A stretch of 64,000 nucleotides of DNA from Leptospira tipperaryensis (lineage in GTDB: Bacteria; Spirochaetota; Leptospiria; Leptospirales; Leptospiraceae): positions 3,158,001-3,222,000 of the forward strand of contig NZ_CP015217.1 in NCBI RefSeq assembly GCF_001729245.1, given 5' to 3'. A program made the translations under genes and the position numbers. This document shows, in pieces, positions 1 to 10,686 of this stretch (the first letter of the stretch is position 1; the number at the start of each line of letters is the position of its first letter). Under the pieces are notes generated by a model. It was not told the DNA's origin and did not search any database. It saw only the letters and a program-made list of their open reading frames with translations.

Positions 1-2
1 GA

Positions 3-713
3 ATGATCGAAATCACGGGAGACAATCTTCTTGAAAATTACGGCAGAACTCCGCCGGTTCTTCTCGTTTTCGATCTCACCGACAAATCCTTCTTAGGCGA
101 TTATCCGGATCTTTCTCTTTTGGTCTCCTCTTCGGTTCGTAAAATTCTTTCTCTAAATCCTACGATTTCGCTTTCGGGAGTTCTGGAATCCGCAAGAAGT
201 AATCCCTCCTCTTTCAATCTCACGCCCGATAGTTACATGGGAATTCTTCCCTATTCGGAATCTTCTTTTCTTAAAATCAAAGATTCTACGAAGAATGGAG
301 TAAAACCGAGATTTGTAGTTTACGGTTCTCTAAAATACGAAAATCATTCTTTGAACATAGACTGGACGATCAAAGATACAAAACACGAGAAGATCCTAAC
401 TACGTTTCGCATTTTCGCAAAAGGGCGGGACTTTCTTCCCGAAGCCGCGACACGATCCGCGTCTAAAATTCTGGCTTTGATTCCTCCTTCGGCTTCCGTC
501 GTCAAGGTCAAGGATGAGGATATCATCATCAACGCCGGCACTTTGGACGGTTTGAAAAAAGGGTTTAAGGTTCAGATTTACAATACATCCGGAAAATCTG
601 GGGAAGCTACCGTTGAGGAAACCGATTATTTTCTTTCAAGAGCGGTTCCGGATAACGGCATCAACGGATTAAAAACGATTTCCGAGGGCGATCGGATTCT
701 TTGGAAACGTTAG
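3..713 (+). CDS. Hypothetical envelope-type protein, probably truncated at the left edge of the window
   Basis: The frame is open from the window edge, so the ATG at position 3 may be internal and the true N-terminus may lie outside. The visible 236 residues have no membrane segment. The last ~70 residues (around 'INAGTLDGLKKG') resemble the small beta domain seen at the C-terminus of FlgT-like and other secreted proteins, where a G-x-x-D-G-x-x-x-G turn recurs. This resemblance is by eye. The stop codon overlaps the stop of the convergent downstream gene by 4 bp. I cannot assign a function. Confidence 0.6.
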   Translation: MIEITGDNLLENYGRTPPVLLVFDLTDKSFLGDYPDLSLLVSSSVRKILSLNPTISLSGVLESARSNPSSFNLTPDSYMGILPYSESSFLKIKDSTKNGVKPRFVVYGSLKYENHSLNIDWTIKDTKHEKILTTFRIFAKGRDFLPEAATRSASKILALIPPSASVVKVKDEDIIINAGTLDGLKKGFKVQIYNTSGKSGEATVEETDYFLSRAVPDNGINGLKTISEGDRILWKR

Positions 714-1312
714 TCTCTTCTTTTCGGAAATCCGCTGAAATAATCTAAGATCCAATCTGCGATTTTCTTTTCGATTTCCAAAATCTGTTTCGGATCGGGT
801 CTTGTTTCCAAAACTACGTTCCAGATTCTTCCCTGAATTTCTATTTTAGAAATTCCGAATGTATTCCATTCTTCGGAAAACCAATCCGGAAAATTCCCTT
901 CGTTATAAATTTCCTTTCTATTTTCGTCTTGAAAAACAAAACGATTTACCAGGATCTGAAAACGCTTTCGAACCATTCCGTATTCGATTTCTAAATCCAC
1001 ATCCGGATAGATCCTAAAATCGGAACTCTCCTCATCCCAATCCAATCTGGAACCTTCTAAACAAATCTCGTCTTCTTTGGAAATCTCCAATAGGACCGGA
1101 TAAGAATATAAAGTTTTCAAATTTTTCTTTTGATCGTAACCGACTTGAACGTCGACTCGATGTTTTTTTCTCTCGATCCGAACCTGAAACGCCGACTGCG
1201 GCCTTTTCTCCAAATGTTTACGAATCGCTGAGATTGCAATTTCCGAAAATTGAAGCGGGGGCAAGGCAATCTTCGAAGTCGTGAATCGGTTCTTAAAAAA
1301 ATTGAAACTCAT
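710..1312 (-). CDS. Hypothetical protein, possible cysteine-free A-type carrier (IscA/HesB) fold
   Basis: This is a 200-aa soluble protein without signal peptide. Residues ~25-110 follow the outline of HesB/IscA domains: an N-terminal helix ('AISAIRKHLE'), paired strands, then 'CLEGSRLDWDEE...FRIYPD', which lines up with the family's 'YLDGxxIDY...GFxxxNPN' segment. The Cys ligands of true A-type carriers are missing. If the homology holds, it would not bind an Fe-S cluster in the usual way. The C-terminal ~90 residues are not recognised. Its start region overlaps the divergent gene at 1281 and its stop overlaps the gene ending at 713. Confidence 0.6.
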   Translation of the reverse strand: MSFNFFKNRFTTSKIALPPLQFSEIAISAIRKHLEKRPQSAFQVRIERKKHRVDVQVGYDQKKNLKTLYSYPVLLEISKEDEICLEGSRLDWDEESSDFRIYPDVDLEIEYGMVRKRFQILVNRFVFQDENRKEIYNEGNFPDWFSEEWNTFGISKIEIQGRIWNVVLETRPDPKQILEIEKKIADWILDYFSGFPKRRD

Positions 1313-1850
1313 AGAATTTTACTTTGGATCCGTTCGAAATTCTATCATCTCGCAGGTCAAAGTCTTTGTGGAATCAGAATTTATTTGTAAATCCGTTTTT
1401 GATTGCGGTGTGGAAAGACTCTTTGCATTTCACGAATCCCCTAAAGGGTTCGAAAGCCTCGTCTCAGCCGATCCCAATGTGAGAGTGATTCAAAAACCGA
1501 AAAACATACAACCGGGTGCTGTCGCAATTTTGAAAGTAAGCCCCTTCCCATTTTTTTCTTGGACTTGGATCGCGGAACATCTCGAATATTCTCAAAACGA
1601 AAGATTTGTGGACATTCAAAAAGAAGGTCCGTTTTCATTCTTTCTTCACGAACATCTTTTTAACTCCGTCGAACAGGGCCGTTCTCAACTGGAAGATAGA
1701 ATTTTCTTTGAAGCTCCGATTCACTTTTTGTCGTCTTCGATCGTTCTTTCCCTTTTGAAAAAACAATTTCTAAAACGACATGAGATCACCGCAAAACAAC
1801 TTTCGGTTTCTTGGGAGAATCTCTCCTGCGGTCCTATGAATTCTTTTTGA
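1281..1850 (+). CDS. SRPBCC (START/polyketide-cyclase-like) family protein
   Basis: From the GTG at 1281 the product is 189 aa. A later in-frame GTG at 1368 would remove 29 residues and the 32-bp overlap with the divergent neighbour. Its sequence pattern is that of ligand-binding SRPBCC proteins: a first strand 'FVESEF', then 'FDCGVERLFAFHESPKGFESL', a central 'WxxEHLEY', and 'FVDIQKEGPFSFFLHEHLF', closing with 'LEDRIFFEAP' and a long C-terminal helix. These proteins bind hydrophobic ligands in a helix-grip cavity. The ligand here is unknown. The 3' end overlaps the convergent mgsA gene by 17 bp. Confidence 0.7.
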   Translation: MNRFLKKLKLIEFYFGSVRNSIISQVKVFVESEFICKSVFDCGVERLFAFHESPKGFESLVSADPNVRVIQKPKNIQPGAVAILKVSPFPFFSWTWIAEHLEYSQNERFVDIQKEGPFSFFLHEHLFNSVEQGRSQLEDRIFFEAPIHFLSSSIVLSLLKKQFLKRHEITAKQLSVSWENLSCGPMNSF

Positions 1851-2283
1851 TCCTTGTGTCGTAATCGATTAAGATCTTTTTGTAAGAGTTGATAAACTGA
1901 GGAGAACTGATCATATAATCCGCGGTGGAACGATTGCAAGCCATTGGTATATTATAAAGTACTGCAATTCTGAGCAATGCCTTAACGTCGGGATCGTGAG
2001 GCTGTGCGGTCAAAGGATCCCAGAAAAAGATCACGATGTCCAGATCCCCTTCCGCAATTTTCGCCCCGATCTGCTGATCCCCTCCCAACGGTCCGGATAA
2101 AAATCTGTAAACGGGAAGTTCAGCTTCTTCGTTTATCAATTTCCCCGTAGTCCCGGTCCCGAATAGATGATGTCTGGATAGTATTTCTCTATGAGTTTTG
2201 GCCCATTCTACCAGATCATTTTTTCTGTTGTCGTGAGCTACGAGGGCGATTCTTTTTGTGGCGGGGACGTGAACTTCTTTCAT
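1834..2283 (-). CDS. mgsA: Methylglyoxal synthase
   Basis: MgsA converts dihydroxyacetone phosphate to methylglyoxal and phosphate, a bypass of lower glycolysis used when phosphate is limiting. At 149 aa it has the usual family length. Visible motifs are the phosphate-binding 'GTGTTGKLI' (residues 42-50) and 'SGPLGGDQQIGAKI', which contains the catalytic Asp (D69, matching Asp71 of the E. coli enzyme). The segment 'WDPLTAQPHDPDVKAL' carries the conserved His (H96) and Asp (D99). It appears monocistronic. The ATG at 2283 is followed by a short basic stretch before the first beta strand. Confidence 0.95.
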   Translation of the reverse strand: MKEVHVPATKRIALVAHDNRKNDLVEWAKTHREILSRHHLFGTGTTGKLINEEAELPVYRFLSGPLGGDQQIGAKIAEGDLDIVIFFWDPLTAQPHDPDVKALLRIAVLYNIPMACNRSTADYMISSPQFINSYKKILIDYDTRIKKNS

Positions 2284-2431
2284 TCTTCGTTACTCTTTTA
2301 ATGTTTGTTTTCAATCTAATTTTTTGATGACGCCCGTTCGCGACCAATCCTAAATTGACCTGGGATATTTTTTTTCCATTTCAATTCCATTTTGAACCTT
2401 TGTTCTATACTTCCAAAAGAATACGACTTCT

Positions 2432-3235
2432 ATGAAACCATCTTCATTCTACCGCGCCCTCTTCCTTCTCGTCTGGATTTTTTTAACTCTTCCCTCTTCT
2501 GTCTTTTCGGATAAAACTCCTTCCGAAAAGAAAATAGAAATTCTCATCCCCGATGGAAGTAACCCCGATTCCACTTGGGGAAAAGACGCTCTTCTCTTCG
2601 AGGACATCGATCTTTTAGGAGATGCGAGCGAAGAAAATTCCAAAAACCATTTTGAAAAATCCAAAGAAGATTTCCGCAACGCCCTGGATCGATTTAGAAA
2701 AGCGAACGATCTCGCAGAATCCAAACGAAAAGACTTCGAGCAACTGACGTTTGAAGCGGATCGATACGAATGGCAAAGAAAAAATCGGAAGGAAAATTTT
2801 GAAAGAGCGATCGTGAGAGATCTGAACAAAGCGAGATCGGACGCGATTCATCTTTTGGTTTCTTCCATGAACTCTTTGGAAAGAATTCAAAATCAAAAGG
2901 TCAGAGACACCGACGGCTTTCGAGAATTACAGGCCGGAATTTATAGAGAATACATCAAACATCAACTCGTCTTAAAAAACTTTTTTCAGGCGATGGATTT
3001 ACTCGAACGTTACATTCAAATCGGAACCAAGTATTACGAAGATTCCGAGGCTCAGGGTTTTCTCGCAAACTGTTACGAAAGGGCTTATCGACTTTCAAAG
3101 AAAAACAGAGACGATCAGGCTCGCGAAAAATACGATATCCTTCGCAAAAAACACGGGCTTCTTTACGCCGAATATAAGTTTGGGAAAGATTCTCCCGATT
3201 TTAAAGAATTCTCCCGAGAACTTTTTCGGGATTGA
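2432..3235 (+). CDS. Secreted alpha-helical hypothetical protein with coiled coil
   Basis: The N-terminus is a signal peptide: a basic start, a hydrophobic run '[14 protein letters not shown]' and a likely cut near residues 25-27 ('VFS-DK'). The rest of the 267-aa protein is almost wholly helical and highly charged. There is a coiled-coil stretch at ~75-150, and a TPR-like helical part at ~165-250 ('[16 protein letters not shown]...[13 protein letters not shown]'). No Cys is placed for lipidation, so a periplasmic location is most likely. I do not recognise the family. The gene is transcribed alone and ends 6 bp before the stop of the convergent gene at 3242. Confidence 0.65.
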   Translation: MKPSSFYRALFLLVWIFLTLPSSVFSDKTPSEKKIEILIPDGSNPDSTWGKDALLFEDIDLLGDASEENSKNHFEKSKEDFRNALDRFRKANDLAESKRKDFEQLTFEADRYEWQRKNRKENFERAIVRDLNKARSDAIHLLVSSMNSLERIQNQKVRDTDGFRELQAGIYREYIKHQLVLKNFFQAMDLLERYIQIGTKYYEDSEAQGFLANCYERAYRLSKKNRDDQAREKYDILRKKHGLLYAEYKFGKDSPDFKEFSRELFRD

Positions 3236-4110
3236 TAGAATTTACTGAATTCCGAGTTTCTTTTTCAAACTGCGGTTCTCTTCGATGAGATCCTTGATCT
3301 CTTTTTCAGTATAAGCAAAGAGTCGGTCCTGCGCTTCCAGAATCTTATCGAGTTGAATCTCTTCAATATGAGAATAATCTAATGCTTGTTCGGTCGCCTT
3401 TTTGAAATCAAGCGCGTCTTTCAATTCTTGAGTTTTTAAAGAATCCAAAATTTCGGAAACTTTCAGACGTTCGTGAAGAGCGAGCAGTTCCTTGTTTTTG
3501 AGTTCGTTGACTCTTTCGAGGGCCTTGTTGATCTCTTCGTTGTTTTTCTTTACTTTGGATTCGAATTCTAAGATGGCTTGAAGGGCTTCGTTTGCTTTGG
3601 CCGCGTCCTTGTATTCTTTCTGAGCGAGTTCGAAAACTCCTTCAAAAAATCCTATGTTTGTAAGACAGCTATTCCCGATTTCGTTTGCGGCTAATTTATA
3701 GAATTCGGATTGGATGGTGCGATCCAAAATCAATCTTAGATTTCTCTGATGAACCGGATATTCCAGGACTTCGATTTTTCCGGTTTCGGGAACGACCGAG
3801 TGAATTTTTTCCGATTCTTCCGAATAGACCATGATCAAACTTACATAGGGATGAAGTTCGAACTTACGGATAAATTCTCGAATGTGATTCCACTCTGCAA
3901 AGTTTACAGAAAGAAAAAAGATATGAATGTCGGCTTTCATCAAGTCGATTGCGCCGAGTCCATCAAGAGAGACCTTGCTCAATTCAATGTTCACACGAGG
4001 ATGCTTCCAGATTTGAATCGGGAATTCCTTACCTGAAGTAAGATGCCATATAATCGCGTTTTTTTGACTCATTGTATTAATTAAAACACTAACCAACGGA
4101 TTTTCCGGGG

Positions 4111-5933
<1,823 letters not shown>

Positions 5934-5937
<4 letters not shown>

Positions 5938-7283
5938 GCAAGGATCCTTCCTTTCAGAGTCGCGCTCGTAGCACTTTCAATTTGAACGTTTACGGAAGTT
6001 CCGATCATTTCAGAAGCGTTCTTTCCTTCCGGAAGAGGAAACACGGTCATTCTTCCACAAGGAGTTCTTCCGCAGAGTTGGCTTTCCGATTTACGGGAAG
6101 TGTTCTCAATCAAAACGGAATATACGTTTCCGATCCGAGAACGATTTTGTTCGTGAGAGATAGAAGTCTGAAGATCCACGAGTTTGGTGAGTCTCGCCGA
6201 CTTCACTTCTTCGGGAACGTTGTCCGGAAGTTTTCTCTGGGCCATCGTTCCTTCTCTTTCGGAATACTTGAACATAAAGGCCATATCAAACTTCACTTCA
6301 CGAACCACCGCAAGAGTGTCCTCGAATTCTTCTTCGGTCTCGTTGGGAAAACCCACGATGATGTCGGTGGTAAGTCCCACGTCGGGAACGATACTTCGGA
6401 TCTGCTCGACAACTTCTAAGAATTCTTCTTTGGAATAAGAACGTTTCATCTCTTCCAAAACTCTCGTGTTACCGGCTTGAAGAGGAAGATGAATGTTCGG
6501 ACAAAAACGTGGATTCTCCGCCATCAGTTCCAAAAGATGAACAGGAAAGTCTTTCGGGTGCGGGGAAGTAAAACGGATTCTTTCAATCGTAGTTTCATCC
6601 AAGAGCATACGAATCAGACCGGCAAAGTCCTGTCCTTCTTCTTTGTAAGAATTTACGTTTTGACCGAGAAGAGTCACCTGACGAATTCCCTGATCGGCGA
6701 GATCCTGAACTTCGCGGACGATGCTCTTCGGATCACGGCTTCTTTCTCTTCCTCTTGTATAAGGAACCACACAGAAAGTACAGAAATTATTGCACCCTCT
6801 CATGATCGTAACGAAGGCTTGGATTCCGTTTACTACCCGAGGTTCGATTTCGTCGTAGGTTTCGATCTTAGAAAGACGTGTGAGCGCGAGAGAATTTTCT
6901 CCCGAGCGAATTCTTTGGATGAGTTCGGGAAGGCTTCTGTAATTGTCCGGTCCTACGACCAGATCCAGAGGAAGTTCCTGGTGAAAAAGATCGTCTCCCA
7001 GATTTTGAGCCATACAACCGAGAACGCCGATGACGAGTTTTGGATTTCTCTTTTTGAGATACCCAAGGGACTGAAGGCGGTTGTAAATCTTTGCGTGGGC
7101 GTTTTCCCGGATCGCGCAGGTATTTAAAAAGATAATGTCGGAGTCTTCCGGATCCAAGGAGGAAGAATATTCTGCGTCCTTCATGAGACTGGCCACGATC
7201 CCGGAATCGTATTCATTCATCTGACAGCCGTAGGTCTCGATATAGACCTTTCCTGCCATTTTTTCTACTTCCAGAACGCTCAT
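5934..7283 (-). CDS. miaB: tRNA-2-methylthio-N6-dimethylallyladenosine synthase MiaB
   Basis: MiaB is a radical-SAM methylthiotransferase that modifies i6A37 next to the anticodon. All three domains are visible. The N-terminal UPF0004 domain has cluster ligands C20, C56 and C90. The radical-SAM core has 'CNNFCTFC' (C164, C168, C171) followed by '[10 protein letters not shown]', and a C-terminal TRAM domain lies at ~380-445. At 449 aa it has normal length. A second in-frame ATG at 7259, preceded by GGAAG, is an equally good start and would remove eight residues. It heads the overlapping cluster with the LptF/G-type permease and the receiver-like protein. Confidence 0.96.
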
Positions 7284-7390
7284 AGGACTGAATTTCTGCT
7301 TGCCGGACCGGCTGTAAAGGGGTTTTCCATAGATAGGGAAGCGCGTTTTGTATCGTCTAAAAAACCGGTTCTTCCAAGCAGAAATCGATC

Positions 7391-8020
7391 ATGGCTGTGA
7401 ATACAAAACTCGACTACTACCAGATTTTAAATCTTTCCCGGAGTTCCGACCTCGGAAGAATCGAATCTGCTTATAGAGAATTTTTAGAAACCTTGGAAGC
7501 CGATCCCTGGAACCCATCTTTGGAATTGGATCGGGAAGAAGGAACCCGCGCCTACATTGTCCTCAGTTCTCCCAAGACAAGAGAAGAATACGATAAGACC
7601 TTGGATTATGAGTTCCTACTTTTAGATACGAACAAGGTTCCGGAAGAATTCGAGTCCTTTTATAAAGTGCAAAAGCTTTCCGAAGGAGAGGAAACCAGAG
7701 AATTCTACTCTCGCTTTTTAGAATTCAAGAAGGATCTGGAAAACACACTTCGAAACTTAAGAATCACAGTCTTATTCTTTTTGAGCGCTTTTTCTCTTCT
7801 TACGATTTTCGCACTTTCCATGGCTCTCGCGCAGAAAAATGGTTTTCTCTCACCCGGCGCCGAGTTGTTCTACAGAAAGTGGGGCATTCTTTGTTCCGCC
7901 GTATTTCTTTTTTCGGGATATGCGATCTTTCGAAAGGTCGTAACTCCGAAAAAAAACGGATCTGAGAAAAAACGGGGAAGCCAATCACTTGAAGACAACA
8001 GCAAAGAAAAACGATCCTAA
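7391..8020 (+). CDS. J-domain-like membrane protein lacking the HPD motif
   Basis: Residues 1-75 follow a J domain: '[35 protein letters not shown]', then '[26 protein letters not shown]'. The His-Pro-Asp loop needed to stimulate DnaK ATPase reads Ala-Asp-Pro here, so classical co-chaperone activity is unlikely. Two membrane helices follow at ~125-150 and ~163-180, and then a basic hydrophilic tail. The protein is probably anchored with its J-like domain in the cytoplasm. The downstream Cys-cluster gene begins inside this gene's 3' end (32-bp overlap), which suggests co-transcription. Confidence 0.75.
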   Translation: MAVNTKLDYYQILNLSRSSDLGRIESAYREFLETLEADPWNPSLELDREEGTRAYIVLSSPKTREEYDKTLDYEFLLLDTNKVPEEFESFYKVQKLSEGEETREFYSRFLEFKKDLENTLRNLRITVLFFLSAFSLLTIFALSMALAQKNGFLSPGAELFYRKWGILCSAVFLFSGYAIFRKVVTPKKNGSEKKRGSQSLEDNSKEKRS

Positions 8021-8633
8021 ACATCTCGCAGAAGACGAAATCTCCTACTACTATTCCCTCCTCCAAGAAGAACTTACGACCTTTGATTGTGGAGAATTGT
8101 GTAAACCCGATAACGACGGGATTCCTTTCTGTTGTATCGCAGATAACGCAGTTCCGACCTTATATCGCTCCGAATTCTCCATGTTAAAAAAAAGAACCGA
8201 TCTCTGGAAGGTCTGGAAACCGGAGACCGCCGAAGACAAGAAGATGCTCGCGGAATACGATTCCAAAGAAACTCTCTTTTGTGAATGCAAAGGAATTCAG
8301 TTTTGCGAAAGAGACAATCGTTCGATCAGTTGTAGGACCTTTCCACTCGAACCCTATTTGGATACGAGAGGAGTTATGGTTGGCCTCGTTTTTATGAAAG
8401 AATTTACCGGGAAATGTCCGCTCACCCTCAGAGCAAAAGATATCCGACAAGAATTCGTAGATAGTCATTTTATCTTCTGGGAAAAACTCCTCTTCCGTTT
8501 GGATAGCGAATACGAAACCTTTTGGAATTCCTCAAAATCCTATCGAAGATCCAGGGCCAAGACCGGAAAAGAATTTCCGATTTTTTTCCCGAGCCACCTC
8601 AGAGGAAAAGATTATCTGCAAGAATACGTCTGA
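7989..8633 (+). CDS. YkgJ-type Cys-cluster (zinc/iron-chelating) protein
   Basis: The 214-aa product carries the Cys pattern of the CxxCxxCC (YkgJ) family: C34 and C38, then 'FCC' (C48, C49), '[12 protein letters not shown]', '[11 protein letters not shown]' and a later 'GKCPL'. Members are thought to bind a metal ion, but their biological role is poorly known. The start is TTG at 7989, chosen because a GGGGA ribosome-binding sequence lies just upstream. This start overlaps the J-like gene by 32 bp in another frame. The C-terminal ~60 residues are basic and lack Cys. Confidence 0.8.
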   Translation: MKTTAKKNDPKHLAEDEISYYYSLLQEELTTFDCGELCKPDNDGIPFCCIADNAVPTLYRSEFSMLKKRTDLWKVWKPETAEDKKMLAEYDSKETLFCECKGIQFCERDNRSISCRTFPLEPYLDTRGVMVGLVFMKEFTGKCPLTLRAKDIRQEFVDSHFIFWEKLLFRLDSEYETFWNSSKSYRRSRAKTGKEFPIFFPSHLRGKDYLQEYV

Positions 8634-8677
8634 TCCGAAACATTTTCCGCCCGCTCATAGAACTTTCAAAAATTGGC

Positions 8678-8695
8678 AATTGAATTGATTCAATT
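8678..8695. promoter_or_regulatory. Palindrome AATTGAAT-TG-ATTCAATT
   Basis: A perfect inverted repeat with 8-bp arms and a 2-bp spacer lies in the gap between the Cys-cluster gene and the Lcl lipoprotein gene. The size and spacing fit a protein-binding site better than a terminator, since the nearby T-run (8707-8713) is not adjacent to the stem. No other copy was seen in the window. The partner protein is unknown. Confidence 0.35.
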
Positions 8696-8922
8696 ACAAA
8701 TCGATCAATTTTTTATTTCGCAGAGGGAGTTTCCGGAGAATGGATTTATAACCCGATCAAACTTTCCGCAAAATAGCACTTAACAAAAAAACCGTTCCGC
8801 GTTAGGAACGCTTATCTTCAAAGACCGTTTTTCACTTCGTTTTAAAAAGCAGAGAACGGTTCAAACGATACATTTTATAAGAATTCTTTTTGGTCTTAAA
8901 AAGTTTTCTTTTGGAGCTTTCT

Positions 8923-10107
8923 ATGTCTCGGATTTCGATTCTAATTTTTTTATTCTTATTTTCCTTTTGTATCGCACATCCGCCGAAAAAACCGGATCAG
9001 CCGCTCCCGCTATTTAAATCCTTGTTGGACTTCCAGAAAATTGGGGAAGAGACTACTCCTCCGCCTACAACTCCGACGGCCCCGCCGGTTATCATTCCCA
9101 ATATCAGTTCCATTGCGGACACGGGACAAACTCAGTGTTGGGATACGACGGGAATTCTTATCGGATGCGGAGGCACGGGACAAGACGGAGATTATACAAA
9201 CATCCCAAGACCCAGGTCGTTCACAGGGCCTACCCAACATCCGATCTTTAACAATGATTATACGACAATCGATAACGTTCACGGTTTGATTTGGCAGTCT
9301 TGTAATCAAGGAAGAAGCGGCGCAAACTGTCTCGGAGGCGTTTCGAATTCCATAGACTGGAACACGGCAAATGCTGGAGGAGCGGGAAGTTGTATCGATC
9401 TCAATTTTCAAAACGCAGGACTAGGATACGCAGGGATCACGAACTGGAGAATTCCGACGGCAAAAGAACTCTTGTCTCTTCTTTACTACGCAAACTCACC
9501 GATCCCCGTTTATATGGAAACGATTCCATTTCCGAATCCGGATACGACCAATTTGTATATGAGCAATACCGATTTTAATACGAACAATCTTATGATCTGG
9601 GTTATCGATTTTTTAAGTCCCGGTTTTCCGAGACAACCTTTTGTAAGAACGGCAAATGCTCTCCTTCGTTGTGTGTCCGGTAATATAACTCCCGCCTTTT
9701 CGTTTGTAGACAACGGAGACGGGACGATCAGCGATCAAAACACAAATCTTCTTTGGAGCAAATGTGTTGCGGGACGTTCGGGCGCAAATTGTCTGACCGG
9801 GATCGCATCTAACGTGAACTGGCAGACGGCGCTTAACACGTGCAATACGTTAAATCTAGGAGGAAGAACCGGTTGGAGACTTCCCAATATGAACGAACTC
9901 TTAAGTATCGTAGACGAGACCGGGGGCGGGACTCCGGTTGCTTCTGCGGTCTTCTTTCCAAACAACCCTCTCAGCACGTTATGGACATCTACGACAGAAT
10001 CGCAGAATACGAACCTCGCATTGTTTATCAGTTTTTCTAACGGGCAGATGCTCAGCATGGATAAGACAAATCCTGGAAACTTCCGTTGTGTCACAACGGG
10101 ACCATAA
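8923..10107 (+). CDS. Lipoprotein with two Lcl C-terminal (DUF1566) domains
   Basis: I place the start at the ATG at 8923, which has GGAG nine bases upstream; an ORF from 8890 adds eleven unlikely residues. The first 16 residues form a lipoprotein signal ending in 'LFSFC', with C16 as the lipidation site. After a Pro/Thr-rich linker come two tandem Lcl domains of ~130 residues each, both with 'GLIW/NLLWxxC..GRSGANCL', a 'NW/DW..A' helix and 'WRxPTxxELLSL' / 'WRLPNMNELLSI', ending in 'LRCVSG' and 'FRCVTT'. Lcl domains are related to C-type-lectin-like adhesin folds, so a surface ligand-binding role is possible. A second member lies at 43990-44694. Confidence 0.8.
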   Translation: MSRISILIFLFLFSFCIAHPPKKPDQPLPLFKSLLDFQKIGEETTPPPTTPTAPPVIIPNISSIADTGQTQCWDTTGILIGCGGTGQDGDYTNIPRPRSFTGPTQHPIFNNDYTTIDNVHGLIWQSCNQGRSGANCLGGVSNSIDWNTANAGGAGSCIDLNFQNAGLGYAGITNWRIPTAKELLSLLYYANSPIPVYMETIPFPNPDTTNLYMSNTDFNTNNLMIWVIDFLSPGFPRQPFVRTANALLRCVSGNITPAFSFVDNGDGTISDQNTNLLWSKCVAGRSGANCLTGIASNVNWQTALNTCNTLNLGGRTGWRLPNMNELLSIVDETGGGTPVASAVFFPNNPLSTLWTSTTESQNTNLALFISFSNGQMLSMDKTNPGNFRCVTTGP

Positions 10108-10280
10108 GAATTCTTTAGTTAAAATCAAAATAGAAAAATCGTTTTCTTTTTCTCATCTCTAAAAGAATCTGCATTCGGCTTTGATTCAATCAATCTTTCA
10201 GGGTTTCCAAAGGCCCGCCGGTTCCTCTGTGCCCTGTGCAGTCGGTTTAACGTACGGGAGATTGGAATCAGAGCCACCAT

Positions 10281-10356
10281 CACCTGGTCGAAGGTTCGAC
10301 TCCTTCCTTACTTCGGTAAGTAGCTCAGATGGATAGAGCAGGCGCCTGTCACGCGA
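10281..10356 (+). pseudogene. tRNA remnants: 3' half of one tRNA joined to 5' half of a tRNA-Asp(GTC)-like gene
   Basis: Positions 10290-10306 read as a T-arm: stem GAAGG, loop TTCGACT, stem CCTTC, followed by a 3' acceptor strand CTTACTT. Directly after it, 10314-10352 reads as the 5' half of a tRNA: acceptor xGGTAAG, T8-A9, D-arm GCTC...GAGC, anticodon stem GGCGC and a loop with anticodon GTC at 10348-10350. The sequence then departs from the expected stem after 'GCG', so no complete cloverleaf exists. It looks like the scar of a deletion between tandem tRNA genes. The rest of the gap 10108-10686 holds no credible gene. Confidence 0.5.
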
Positions 10357-10686
10357 GAAGTTGGTCTCTTCGCAAAAAGACCGAAACAAAAAAAGAATAA
10401 AAGGCGTCCGGCTTTCGGATTGATTCGGAAGCAATCGGATGTTTGCCTTGTAGGACGATGGATACCGAATCGCAAATTGCTTTGAAACGGTCTCGGAAAT
10501 TTTTTGAAAGAAAAAGAAAAGAGGCTGCGTTCGATTTGATAAAGCGATTCTCAAATTGTTTTCCGCAGACATCGGATGGATTCCTTTTATTCTTTTTGTG
10601 AATCTTCTCAAAGCTCATCTTTGTTAGAAGCGGTTGAGAATAAAAGAACGTTAGTCGTAATCAGTCTATTTTGAATCGAGGTTTGT

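Noticed and set aside
10281..10356. Functional permuted tRNA-Asp
   Set aside because: Acceptor strands pair partly, but the anticodon stem has at least two mismatches and no variable region fits, so a degraded remnant is more likely.
10198..10611. 137-codon minus-strand frame across the tRNA remnants
   Set aside because: It reads through tRNA-derived sequence and has no plausible protein features.
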